DNA of 64,000 nt from Bettongia penicillata ogilbyi. Lineage: Eukaryota; Chordata; Mammalia; Diprotodontia; Potoroidae. The stretch lies in assembly GCA_023548195.1 (NCBI GenBank), contig JAJHZJ010000575.1, forward strand, positions 3,163,859 through 3,227,858, written 5' to 3'. Below, piece after piece: positions 46,084 to 58,000 of the stretch. The notes below the pieces were generated by a model. That model did no database searches and was not told the DNA's origin. It was given only the letters and a program-made list of their open reading frames with translations. Position 1 is the stretch's first letter, and each line of letters begins with the position of its first letter. Position numbers and translations under genes: made by a program.

Positions 46084-46259
46084 TTTTGTTTGTATTTGTC
46101 CTTCCATTGCCAAAGAAGACCATGCCATCAGAGAAATGATGACTTGACTTGCACTTGACTTTGTTTTGAGTGAGGGAGGGCAGGTCACCAGCCTCCCGAA
46201 TGAATGAATGAATGAATGAATGAATGAATGAATGGATGGATGGATGGATGGATGAATGA
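46084..46259. repeat. Interspersed repeat fragment and (GAAT)n/(GGAT)n tract
   Basis: 46084-46190 holds a dispersed-repeat phrase ('tgacttgcacttgactttgt', 'gagggagggcaggtcacc') that I believe is common in marsupials. It is followed by GAAT and GGAT units at 46195-46259. Confidence 0.6.
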
Positions 46260-47287
46260 GAGATCCAGCTTCCTCGGTAGATGATTGCTTAACTGTTCCC
46301 ATCTCAGTAGCTCAAGACTTTTCCCCCAGATCCCCATCAGTGCCTCCCTCCTGTTCAGAGCAGGGAGCCCTACACAGGCAGCTAAGAATGGTTCATGAGA
46401 AGCAAGGATTGACCTGTGGCCAATCAGTGATGGGAACCTGTGGAGAGTGGGATTGGAGATGCTTTCAAGCTCTGCCTCTTTTCCTACCCCTGGGGCAGTT
46501 CAACTGTTAGAGTCTCCCAGGGAGTGTCTACAAACCAAGCTCCAGAGGGAAAGCGGGGAGGGAGGGGAGGTTTCTGGGCTGCCCTGTGGGTGCCCTTGCT
46601 ACATCAGGCTCCAAATCTGTCAGTGAAAAGTTTAGACTGGATGGAGGCTGGCAGTGAGAAGAGCTCCGGAGTTAGGGTCAGGACAATTTGAGCCTCTGGC
46701 TCTCTCTCCATGGGAAAGTTGCATCCTCAGAAGGCCTGAGCTTTCTCATCTGTAGAATGGGGAGAAGAATATCTCTTGCCTTCCCAGGGTCATTTTGTGG
46801 ATCAAATGAGACAATGTATGGAAAGGTCTTTGAAGATCTTAAAGAATTAAAGAAATGTGAACTACTTGTGATTATGTCTATTTGGACTAACACATTTTTT
46901 TCCTCAACCTATGACTTCATCAGTATAAGAAGCTCCTTCTATGATGTAGATTAGCCCAGGCAACAACCACTTATGAATCACCCCCTTAGAGTCTAAAGAG
47001 CTGCCTCAAGTCACTAAGAGGCTGAGCCTCGAAGCCAATATATGTTAGAAATAGGACTCTGACTGCCTTGACTCTCAGGCCTGCCCCCTTACTTGCCAAG
47101 TCAAGCTGCCTCTCACAATATTTAATATCTGCTTCTTCTATATTAATATGTGGTCCTATTAGGGAAGATCCCCCTCCTCCCCAGGTCTTAATCCTAGAGA
47201 CAAATACAACAAAAGAAAATACTCCCAATCCTTCTACTGGGGGGAAGGAACAGAAAATATATAAATTGTAAATGCAAAGTTACTTCT

Positions 47288-47289
<2 letters not shown>

Positions 47290-47327
<38 letters not shown>

Positions 47328-47341
47328 ACGTGTGTGTGTGA
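47290..47341. repeat. (TG)n microsatellite
   Basis: A near-perfect TG run with one CACG interruption. Confidence 0.95.
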
Positions 47342-47707
47342 GTGCGAAGGGGCAGTCCTAACAACTGAGAACGACAAGACAGTTGATTCAATAATCATTT
47401 ATTAGACTCCTAATATTTGCCAGGTATCATGTGAGGTGGGAGGGATGCAAAGACAAAGGGAACAGTCCCTGCTTCCCAGGGGCTTCTATTCCAGCGACCT
47501 CTATCCAGGGAGAGGCAGAAAACTGGTTAGAGTGTCAGAGAAGCCCCAAGTCAGTCACACTAGGGGCCCATCTGGACCAGGACCGGGCCTCTGACACTGA
47601 CATTCAAGGCTCTTTCGGTAGGAAATTGTTAGTGTTGACTCTAAAAATGAGTGATTGATCCCAGATATCTGGTGTAGTGGAAAACTCGTTAACTGGAGGG
47701 ATGTGGT

Positions 47708-47718
47708 GATAGATGGAT

Positions 47719-47775
<57 letters not shown>
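47708..47775. repeat. (GATA)n microsatellite
   Basis: About 14 GATA units, ending next to a 'catttattaagtgcttactg' interspersed repeat (47790-47860). Confidence 0.95.
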
Positions 47776-48176
47776 ACAGACAGGTAGATGGAAGCATTTA
47801 TTAAGTGCTTACTGTGTGCCAAGCACTGTGCTAAATCCTGGAGATGCAAACATAAGCAAGTCAGAAAGCCCCAGTTGTCAAAGAGATTTCGTCTGAATTG
47901 AGGAAGATGTTAAATAAAGCGTAGCTCAGAGGGTGGGACATGGATGTAGCCCAGTGTGATGGCAGGAAGGTGATATGGGCACCTCCTTCCTGGTGAGAGA
48001 AGAGGAAAGCTCACAGGCAGATCTTATCATGAGGGAATGCTTCTTCCTTGCAGAAGGGAGGCTGACCTGGCTAACCACCACAAGAAGTTTGGGTGTCACT
48101 CTCCCCCAACCCCATGCATTGTGGGGACAGAATGAGTCATCTGTAGATGAGAAGGCAGGGATATGTTTGATCTGTG

Positions 48177-48177
<1 letters not shown>

Positions 48178-48260
<83 letters not shown>
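48178..48260. repeat. Composite (CT)n(CA)n microsatellite
   Basis: About 16 CT units join directly to about 25 CA units. Confidence 0.95.
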
Positions 48261-48261
<1 letters not shown>

Positions 48262-48279
48262 CCTCTCTCACCCGAACTT

Positions 48280-48640
48280 CCCTGTTTCTGTCAAGGGCAG
48301 ATATCCTTCCTCCTCCCAATCATCCATGTTGTCAACATTCGAGTCAGCCTTGTCTCCTCCCTTTTCCTCAGCCTATGTAGTCACTCCCCAAATCTCATTC
48401 TTTCTACCTCCAGGCTATCTCTCATATACATGTTCTTCTCTCTAGTCACACATCCTAGCCCAAGGGCTCATCACTAAGCTATTGCAATAACTTCCTAATT
48501 GTATTTCCTGCCTCCTGTCTCTTCCTAAAGGACTTTCCTAGAGAGCAGCTCTGACCATCCCCTTAGTCCATAAATTTCAGTAGATTCCTATTGCCTCTGA
48601 TGCAAATATAACTTTGCCTTTATCTGATCCCTTTTTTAAA
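48280..48640 (+). repeat. L2-like LINE 3' fragment
   Basis: Contains 'aataacttcctaattgtatt', 'cctgcctcctgtctcttcct' and 'tcagtagattcctattgcct'; consistent with L2. Confidence 0.5.
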
Positions 48641-48887
48641 CTTCTATTTTTGTGAATGTTTTATAACATGCATATATTTAAATATTAATATTAGTCCAAA
48701 ATTTATAAATATGTACACATACACACATAGGCATTTGTGCTAAAAAGAAAAGTGAAAGTACCAAGTCTAGCTTTTGCTGTTTCTGAGCTCCCAGTGCCCA
48801 GCAAGTCCTGTTGTCTGTTTCCTTTTAATTACCTTTTAATGTGATGCCACCTCCTTGATCAATTTCAGCTTTTGGGTTCTGTTGCAG

Positions 48888-49013
48888 GAAGCCCCTGTCA
48901 CCGAGAGGCCCCAAAGCATTGACCCCAGGGATGCCTGGATGCTCTTCGTCAGACAGTCCAGCAAAGGGGTCAATGGCAAAAAAAGGAACACTGGGAAATC
49001 CAAAAAGTACAAG
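48888..49013 (+). CDS. ERFE: ERFE exon 2: BMP-binding segment
   Basis: 42 codons, acceptor TTCTGTTGCAG, donor TACAAG|GTGAGC. Contains [20 protein letters not shown], the best-conserved part of the ERFE N-terminal domain, to which BMP binding has been mapped, followed by basic [12 protein letters not shown]. Confidence 0.95.
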
Positions 49014-52000
49014 GTGAGCATGGAGAGGCCTCCCAGAACAAGGGAATTCAGCTGGATTTGGACTCAGAAGAATAAATCCTGGAGCCACCACTTTCTACGG
49101 GACCAAGAGGAAGTCGCTTAATATCTCTTGGCCATCAGTCATTTATCAGTAATAAATGTATTAATTTATTAAGTATTTATTATGTTCCAAGCACTGGAGT
49201 CCAAATAGAACATAGAGAAAGACAGCCTCCCCCTTAAGTAGCTAACGTTACAAAACTTCTGCTTCCTAGCTGGCCAACTGTAGGCAGTCCTTTGGCCTAG
49301 TGATGCCAACTAGCTCTATCTGTAAAATGGGGACAACAACCATCCCTTCCCTACAGAGGGTTGTTCTGAAAACCCTGGAGGTCTACAGTAGGGGGCTCAG
49401 AGATAAAATTCAGGGTGTCCATGAATGTGGGTGAGGAAAAAATCCTACATCCTGGTCCCAGAGGGCAGGCATCTATAGGACTGATTTAGAAACGTTAGCA
49501 GGAGACAGATATCAACTCAATTTAAAGAAGTTCCTAACAATTAGAACTGTTCAACAATGAGATGAAGTCTTGTGAGATAGTGAGTTCCCCATCACTGGAG
49601 GGATTCCAGTGGAGGCTGGGTGGCCACTTGTTAGAGACATTGTAGAGGGGGCTTATAGCTCAGGGTAGGTAGGTTAGACATGATAATCCCAGAAGTTCTT
49701 TTCAATTTCAAGGTTCTATGATGAACCATAAAATTGACTTCCAAAAAGCAAGAGGAAATGATTTATGTGAATGGGAATCATGGATAAAAAAGACAAAGCA
49801 AAGAAAATCATCCAGATCTGGTTGGTTTTTCCAAATTGTTGGAGTCCTTGAACCTTATCCATAGGGAAAATTCCTTATGAATTCTTTACCTTCAACCACA
49901 TCCCTTCTACATTTTAGATTTGTAGAGACTGTCTGGGGACCTGGTCCTGGCATGACCTTGGGTGATCAGATGCCTGAAGTCTGCCTTCTTGGGGATGTTC
50001 CCTGGGGGAGTACATTATCCCATGGTATTGGATGATCCTCTACCCTTGCCCACCCTATTTTAGGCTGACCAGCATTCTTGCAGGCATCACTAGGAAGCCT
50101 GGCATGGAGTGGAGGAGTGGCTTTTCTTTGTGTTGGCCTCTGCACTGAGTGAAAATGTTTCCCTCCCCCCAACAGTCCAGCTACATCCCACTCTTTGTAG
50201 CCAAAGTCACCATGAAGCATCATAGAAAGGGCTAAGGGGAGACTAAATCCTAGCTCTGAAGAGAGTACAGATGAGGGCAAAGGCTGGTTCACTTTTTGTC
50301 CTTGTCGCCCCATCACCTAGCACAGTCTGGACTGTACATACTGGGAATTCCTAAGGAGGGAGCTCCTTCTGCCAGTACACATTGACCATGGTGCTGCAAC
50401 CTATAGCCAGACAGCCTGGGGCTTGGCACATCGAAGGTATTTCATAAGGATTGCTGGATCGAAATGAATGGGGTCCAAAAGCAGGATTTTATGAAAACAC
50501 TCATCTTGGTGGCACTGGCCCTTGATGTTTTTCTTCCTTGTCATGTGTCTTTCAGCTTGGGCTCCCAGGGCCTCCTGGACCCCCTGGCCCTCAGGGCCCC
50601 CCAGGGTCTTTCATTCTACCTGAGGATTTACTGAAGGAATTCCAGCTGCTACTGAAAGGTATGGGGATGGAACTTGTGTGTAGGGGAGGGGGAGGGTGGT
50701 GTCATCAGGTAATTGACTTCCTGAAGGTGCTGACATGAGCAATCGAGGTCCAGCAGTGGCCATGATGGAGTCCATTGAACTTTCCAGGTCAGGTGATTTG
50801 TCTAAGGTCACACAGGTAGGAAATGGCAGAAGCAGGATTAGAACCCAGGTCTTCTTGAAGCACTGAGATCTTTCCAATATACCAGGTAGCCTCATTGCCA
50901 GTCAGTCAGCCAATACACGTCAAGGGCCCCCTATGTACCAGGTGCTGTGCTAGGCACTGGGGATACAGAGAGGCAAAGACAGGGCTGAAGTGGAGGGGTT
51001 CGAAGGCAGGAGGGCAGGATCAGGGGTAGTCTTTGAACTTGGATCTTCCTGACTTCAAGGTGAAGATACAAAAATGTTAGACTTAGAACCAGAGGGTCTG
51101 GATTCAAATCCTGATTTTACCACTTTCTACTTGTGTGACCTCAGGCAAGCCACCATCTTGGTTTCCCAATCTGTTGAATGAGGGGCTTGGACCAGAGGAC
51201 TCCAAAGACTATTTTAGCTCCAAAAGGCTGATCCTAAAAGTTTGCCTGCATGTCTGGTTCTCATCTGTAAAGGGATTAGTTTAAATGAGCTATCTGTTCT
51301 CTTCCAACTTTAAAACCTCTGAACTTTATGCACACGGACTCTTATTTCCTGCTGACAAATAACCCCAGTTTTGCCTGGTCTTCCTCTGGGGTCCCTTTAG
51401 CTCCTTTGGCCAGCCAGCCCCAGTGACCCTTACATCCTTCCACCTCCCATTCCTCCCTTGATGCTCCCTTCTCCATTTACTCCCAAACCATCCTTCCACT
51501 ATCCTTCTCTCACCCGCTCCCATCTGTCAGAGTTGGCTCTCATAAAACATTGTATCTTACATCCTTCAATTAACCCAACTCAGCCACAGACTGTAACAGA
51601 GGAGAGTTACAAAGAGAACATTTTCTCCATTAGCCGCTGTTGCTTTAGTTTCAAAATCCTTGAGAGTTGCAAAGCGAGGCATTCTATAAGATAAGCTACT
51701 GTGGGAAAACCTTCTCCCACATGGGTCCCACAATCCTGTTACAGGCCACTTCTGCCAAAGAGGGAAAAGGGGTGGTTGGGACTGGAGACGGGGCAGAGAC
51801 TGGACGGGGCCAGTTTAAATGTTTCTGATGATGCTTTTGATTCAGGCTCCTGCCCTGGTTCCAGGGTTAAAAAACATGTAGGATTTCCCGAACCCCATCC
51901 AGTACGCAGGGCATATCATCTGTGCCTTCATGGCACACCCCCAAAGGATGGTTGTATGCATAAGCCAAATAGGAAGCTGGTTCCATCTTATAACGTGAAG

Positions 52001-55000
52001 AAGTATAGGGAATTTTCATGGGAAAGGTTGGAAAAGTCAGGAAGGGGGTTTAGTTTAGATCTGCTTGGCCCAGAGAATAGAACTAGGAGTGATGGGGTCA
52101 AAGTCATAGAGAGACTGAAAGTATGGGCTGTCTTTGGAAGTCTCCAAAACTGGTCTGCATGACCAGTTTTAGGGAGGATTGTAGGAGGAATTCTCTTAGG
52201 AGCATGGTTTAGACAAGGGCAGCTAGGTGGCACAGTGGATAGAGCCTGGAATCTTGAGTTCAAATTTTACCTCAGACACTTACTAGCTGTGTGACCTTGG
52301 GCAAGTCACCTCACCTTGTTTGCCTCAGTTTCCTCATCTGTAAAATGAGCTGGAGAAGGAAATGGCAAAGTACTCCAGGATCTCTGACAAGAAATCCTCA
52401 GGTGGAGTCACAAAGAGCCAGACATGACTGAAATGACTGAAGAACATTAGCCATCAAGATCCCTTCTGCTTTGGAGAGTCTCTATTTCTGTGACGTTGAG
52501 TGCATGGAGGTGTTGTGGGGCTGTGTTGAGGGACACTAAGCTACTGGTATGGTGGAGAGCTGTAAAACTCAGGGCTGGCTCATCCACGGGAGAGCTTCTT
52601 TCTGTCCCTGTCTGGGGCTGGGTCTCTGTGCCCCACCCAACTCCCTACTGTACTGTGGGTCCCATACTGCTGAAGGTCTCCCTGCCCTGCCCAAATGAAA
52701 TCAGAGACTATTACAAGCTCCCTGGGTCATGCATGGCAGTCTACTGAGTGCTGGCCCTTTACATGGTATCAAACCTTATCTCAAGAGGGCACAGGACATT
52801 CTCTAATGTCTGCCTAAGAAACTCAGTGGCCCTGGAATGGGAGCCCTGCTCCCAGTGCCCACCCTCCAGTCCCTAGGGCCTCAGGGTTTTTGGGTCATGA
52901 TCCTGACAATCTACATGATGGCCCCTTACTCCCCTAGAGGCTGCTGTTTCTGTACTCAGATTGAGTCATTGTCTTCTGTGAGGATGTGATCATTGCACCT
53001 CTCACTGCACTGATTCCAACTCTTCAGAGATCTGATTTCATCGATCTGGCGCTCAAGAATCTGCAGGGGTTCCCTGTTGTCTCTTGGATAAAATACAACA
53101 TTTTTGGCCCTTTACACTCTGTCTCTAGTCAACCTTTCCAATCTTCTTGTATATTACTCTCCTTCATGCAGCCTCCATTCCAGCCACATGGGCCTTTACT
53201 CGCTGCTGTCCACACACAACAATCCATCTCCTGCTTTTGTGGCTTTGCCCAGGCCATGTTCCTTGCCTGACATACCCTCCTTCCTCACCTCCGCCTTGTA
53301 GAATCCCCACCTCAATTCAGAGCTCACACCAAGTGTGACCTCCCACAGCAAACCTCTTCAGATCCCCAAGTGGCCTCAGGAAATCACCTGTACCTACTTT
53401 GAATTGCCTTGTCTGGGCACACATCGAGTACAGCTCCTTTGGGCTGGGACAGTTCCTCGTGGTGTCTTACAACTCTGCCTGGCCTATCAAAGGTGCTTCA
53501 TTCATTGAGTGAATGAATAAATGAGTAAGTGAATGGAGAGGGTGCTCTTCCGCACCATGACAGATGATCACGTTTGTTAAGGACCCAAAGCATCATGCCC
53601 TGGCAGCTGGCTCTGGTGATTAGGCGCTCCAAACTCACACAAGGTGGCTTAACTCAGATGTGCCCTTCTCCCTGCAGCCTTCCCTTACAAAAAACTCATC
53701 CTTTTTACTGCAGCAGAACCACTGCTGATCTTTCATTACTGTAGCTTCAGGGTCTTCACGCTCACTCAGCCTGGCACCCTCAAATAATGGGGGTAGGGGT
53801 GGGGAAAGGTTTGACCTCATATCCGTCTGTGTTAGCTAGTCGGATACTGCAAAATGGAAATCCATAACCTATCAGCAATTCCAAATCAGTAGTAACAATT
53901 CCAGTATTGGTAACTAAACAGCATTTGTGCAGGCTAATGTGAGCCGCTTTGAGATTAGGAGGGACGTGGAGTGGTTGAGTTGGGACCTTGATGAGGAAGT
54001 GACTTGACACCAGCTCTGTCAGAGGTTAAACTGAAGGAAACAAGTTCTCTTCTCACCCTGGAGAAGAGGAGACAAGGGAAGGGGATGGGACACATGCTAC
54101 TTGTCTTCGAGTACTTGGAGACTTTTGTGTAGAAGAAACTTCCGGTGTTTCTGTCTGGGCCCAAAGGGCAGGAGCACTGATTGAATGATGAAGAGGTATG
54201 TTTAGGCTGGAAGTTAAGAAAACTCATAAAGTTTTTACTGGTGAGAGCCACCCCCAAGTAGAATGGGCATCCATAGGAAGTGATTGGCAGTGGGGATTGT
54301 CAAGCCAAGGTTGGATGGTTCCTCACTGGAGACATCCTAAGGGGAGTCTTGCTCAGGGAGGGGTTGTTGGGCTAGATGCCTTCTGAGGTTCCTCTCACAG
54401 GAGCAGGAATGGCAGCTAAGTAGAGTCCAGGCAAGACTGGGAACATTTGTCAGCAGGAAGCAACAGCTGCTTTGGGCATGGGAGGTGTCCACCAAGTTCA
54501 GAGGTGTCAGAGTTGGAGGAGATCTTAGTAATAATGTCTATGTTGAGAGTTGTTGGACATACTAGGAATGTGTGTGTGTGTGAGACAGAGAGAGAGAAAG
54601 ACAGAGAGACAGAGATGGTGGCAGAGAAATAGACAAAGCAAGAAAGCAAGGAGTGGATGGAAGGAGAGACAGAGAGACAGGGAGAGTGAGAGAGAGATAG
54701 AAGACAGGGGGAGAGAGGACAGACAGAGATGGTAGCAGAGAAATAGACAAAGCAAGAAAGCAAGGAGTGGATGGAAGGAGAGACAGAGAGAGAAGAGAGA
54801 GACAGGGAGAGGAAGGGAGGGAGGGAGGGAGGGAGAGAGAGAGAGAGAGAGAGACAGAGACAGAGAGAGACAGAGAGAGACAGAGAGAGACAGAGAGAGA
54901 GACAGAGAGACAGAGACAGAGATGGTGGCAGAGAAAGAGACAAAGCAAGAAAGCAAGGAGTGGATGGAAGGAGAGACAGAGAGAGACAAGGAGAGTGAGA

Positions 55001-58000
55001 GAGAGATAGAAGACAGGGGGAGAGAGGACAGACAGATGGTAGCAGAGAAATAGACAAAGCAAGAAAGCAAGGAGTGGATGGAAGGAGAGACAGAGAGAGC
55101 AGAGAGAGACAGGGAGAGGAAGGGAGGGAGGGAGAGAGGCAGAGAGAAAGAGAGACAGAGAGACAGAGAGAGACAGGGAGAGACAGAGACAGAGAGACAG
55201 AGATGATGGCAGAGAAAGAGACAAAGCAAGAAAGCAAGGAGTGGATGGAAGGAGAGACAGAGAGAGCAGAGAGAGACAGGGAGAGGAAGGGAGGGAGGGA
55301 GGGAGAGAGAGACAGAGACCAAGAGACAGAGATGGTGGCAGAGAGACAAAGCAAGAAAGCAAGGAGTGGATAGAAGGAGAGACAGAGAGAGACAGAGACA
55401 GAGAGAGAGAATCAAGTTTCGACTCAGGCTATCATTTCACACAGAGACAAAAATAGCTCAGTAAAAATAACACCAGAGGAAATAGCTTGTTTGTACTGAC
55501 AGTCTATAATTAATGCCACTCAAATAGAACAGGCTAATTCCACTACGCCTGATGGTAAGAGGCTAGATTTCTGTCTGAGAATCTCAAGTCATGTTTCTTA
55601 ACTAAGAGAGAGGACATCTCAATTTCATTTCCTGCCTATCATTAATGACCATCCCATGATTCACTCTTCTCTCCTGGCAGTGTGTGACTGGGCACATGGA
55701 AGGGTATCATAGTTCCATGGGGGTGACTGGATCTGCATCCCTGTCCGTATCTGTGTTCATGTCCATGTGAGTGGGGAAGGGTGGGGTGGAGAAGTAGAGG
55801 GATGACTTGTATTGCTGTGCATCCTCACTCAGTACTTGTTAAGGTGGATTTGTTTTGGAGAGTTTCTTTATTGAGGACATCATGCTTAGCCAGGAATGAG
55901 AAGGATCTCAGGTTCTGTTCCCAGTGGCTAGTGAGGACTCCTCAAATCTAATCAGAGTATGCTTCGATTTCCCCATCCATTACACGAAGGGTATTAGCAT
56001 GTTTGATCAAAAGGATTGGAAAAACACTTTTAAAATCCCCCTGGAACCCCATCATGAAAGAGAACAAACCAATACTGTCATTCTTGATAAAGGGTGAGAG
56101 GCTTGGCGTGGGAGGTGACCTTGGTTCCTTGAGGCCATGTTAGTTGAGTACAAACCCTGGCAGAGACTGCCAAGCTGGCAAGGCTTCAGGCACAGACTTG
56201 GTACCTCCGAGGGCCTGCTGAGCTCAATGCCACAGCAGGCAAAGGAGAGTCCTAAAATCCTAGGGTCCTATATCTGGAGCCCGATGAGACCTATGATGCC
56301 ATCTAGTTCAACACCCTCTTTGTGGAGGAAGATGAGGCCCAGGGAGGTCGAGTGAGTTGCCCAAGGTCACACAGGTAGCGACAGATGGGACAAAAGTACA
56401 AGTACTCTCAAGAACCTTCCCATCCCAGTCACAGATGGGGGTGGCGATGCTTCCAATGTGCAAAGATGTTAATTACCAGGGTGACTGCCATTCCCCCTCC
56501 TCACTCTCACAGAATAATTTTCAAAGGTCTTCCAGGATTTGGGCCCAATTCACTCTTTCACTATTATCGTTAGCTGGGTAGCACAGTGCATAGAGTATTA
56601 GATTTGTAATCAAGAAATCCTGAGTTCAAATCCTGCCCCAGATACTTATTAGCTGTGTGACCTCTTGCAGCCTCAGTTTCCTCATCTGTAAAATGGCCTC
56701 TGAAATGTCCTCTAGCTTAGGAGCTGTAATTCTATCCATGTCTGATTTCCCTGTCTGTGGGCAGGGACAGTCTCATTCACCTCTGTCAGGCTCCTCAGAG
56801 CTAGCGGAGGACCTTACATACACAGTAAATACTCAGGACATGTTAGTACAACTCTTGAATACCACGCAGTACTCATTACCATTCGGTATTCGGTAGGAGA
56901 AAGCTTACTGAGAACAGGAGCACACCCTGCCTGACCCATAGTAGACACTTAATGAGTTCTGGGCCACTCTCTCGACAGGGGCAGTGAAACATCGGGAGAA
57001 GATGGGCCTGAAGCCTTGTGAGGACTGTGGGCGCGGGCAAGCTGAGGCTGAGGAGGACAGGGTGGTCGAGGCTGTGTCTGAAGAGGAAGACATGCTGGCT
57101 CTAGTAACCGGGTCCCTGGCAGAGAGATACAGACCTCACCATGTAGAGGCCGCCTTCCACTGCCGGCTACGGAAGAACATGTCCATTGAGCGGCGATCCC
57201 TTCAGGAGCTGCAGCAGTATTACCTGGTGAGTGGGGAGGACCCGGATGGGCTGGCCACTCGGCTCTCGTGCTACTTGCTCTAATCTGCACTCCCAGCCCG
57301 GAGCAGCTGGAAAAAGGACCAACATCCCAGGAGCCCTTGGAGGAACAAAGACTTCTCTATCCACTCTTCACAAGTGACCCTCAGAGTGGAATAGGAACTC
57401 TAGGCTTTACCAATGAGGACATAAAGTCTCAGAGAGGTTCAGAGTTTTGCCTATAGTCACACAGCTCCTGAGTGTTGGGGGTGGGACTTGAACCCAGGTC
57501 TCTGCTGTCCTGAAGCCCCCACCACAGAGACACAATGAGCATTGAGCATGACAAAGGCCAGGGTCTGAAAAGCACCAGTCTACCTTCTCAAGGGCAGCTG
57601 GTTTTCAGCTTGTAGCCATAGGTCACCACTGCTGCCACCTTGGGTTCCCAGACAACGCAGCTTCCCATGCTTGTGAAGACAGAAGAGGCTTGAACCTAGA
57701 TAGCAATTCAGATTCTTTTCTTTTCAGCCTGGAAAAGAGGGATCATTTCATCGAGGTCTGGGGCTGAATCTCACCAATGGCCAGTACACAGCCCCCATCA
57801 GTGGATTCTACACCTTTGCTGCTACCCTGTACATTGGTAAGAGCCTACCCTCGGTGCCAGGAGCCTTGGGTCACTTATGCCTTTAGATGATTGGCAAAGA
57901 ACAAGCTTGCATCTGAAAAGACTCAATGTGGCAGGATGGAGAGGTTGTCTTTGGAGTGAGGAAAACCTGGGTTTGAATTCATTTCTGATCCCTTATGACT

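Larger units (their letters stand above)
42003..48887. other. ERFE: ERFE intron 1 (6.9 kb)
   Basis: Holds a forward L2-like end (43450-43830), MIR-like pieces (42170-42410, 43205-43390, 44780-44960, 45545-45800), TG, GAAT, GATA and CT/CA microsatellites, a reverse SINE piece and a short mariner-like inverted repeat. 44240-44580, 45000-45270 and 46260-46680 show nothing recognisable and no exon. Confidence 0.7.
50659..56978. other. ERFE: ERFE intron 3 (6.3 kb)
   Basis: Contains MIR-like fragments (50760-50890 reverse, 51065-51200 forward), an interspersed repeat (50905-50985), a full SINE, an L2-like piece, a CR1/L3 piece, the purine minisatellite and a SINE half (56573-56700). 51300-52200 and 55430-56300 show no repeat I can name and no exon. 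Confidence 0.7.

Noticed and set aside
54416..55415. Minus-strand open frames of 266-312 codons rich in Ser, Leu and Pro
   Set aside because: They lie wholly in the GA minisatellite, where three frames are open at once because of the low-complexity sequence.
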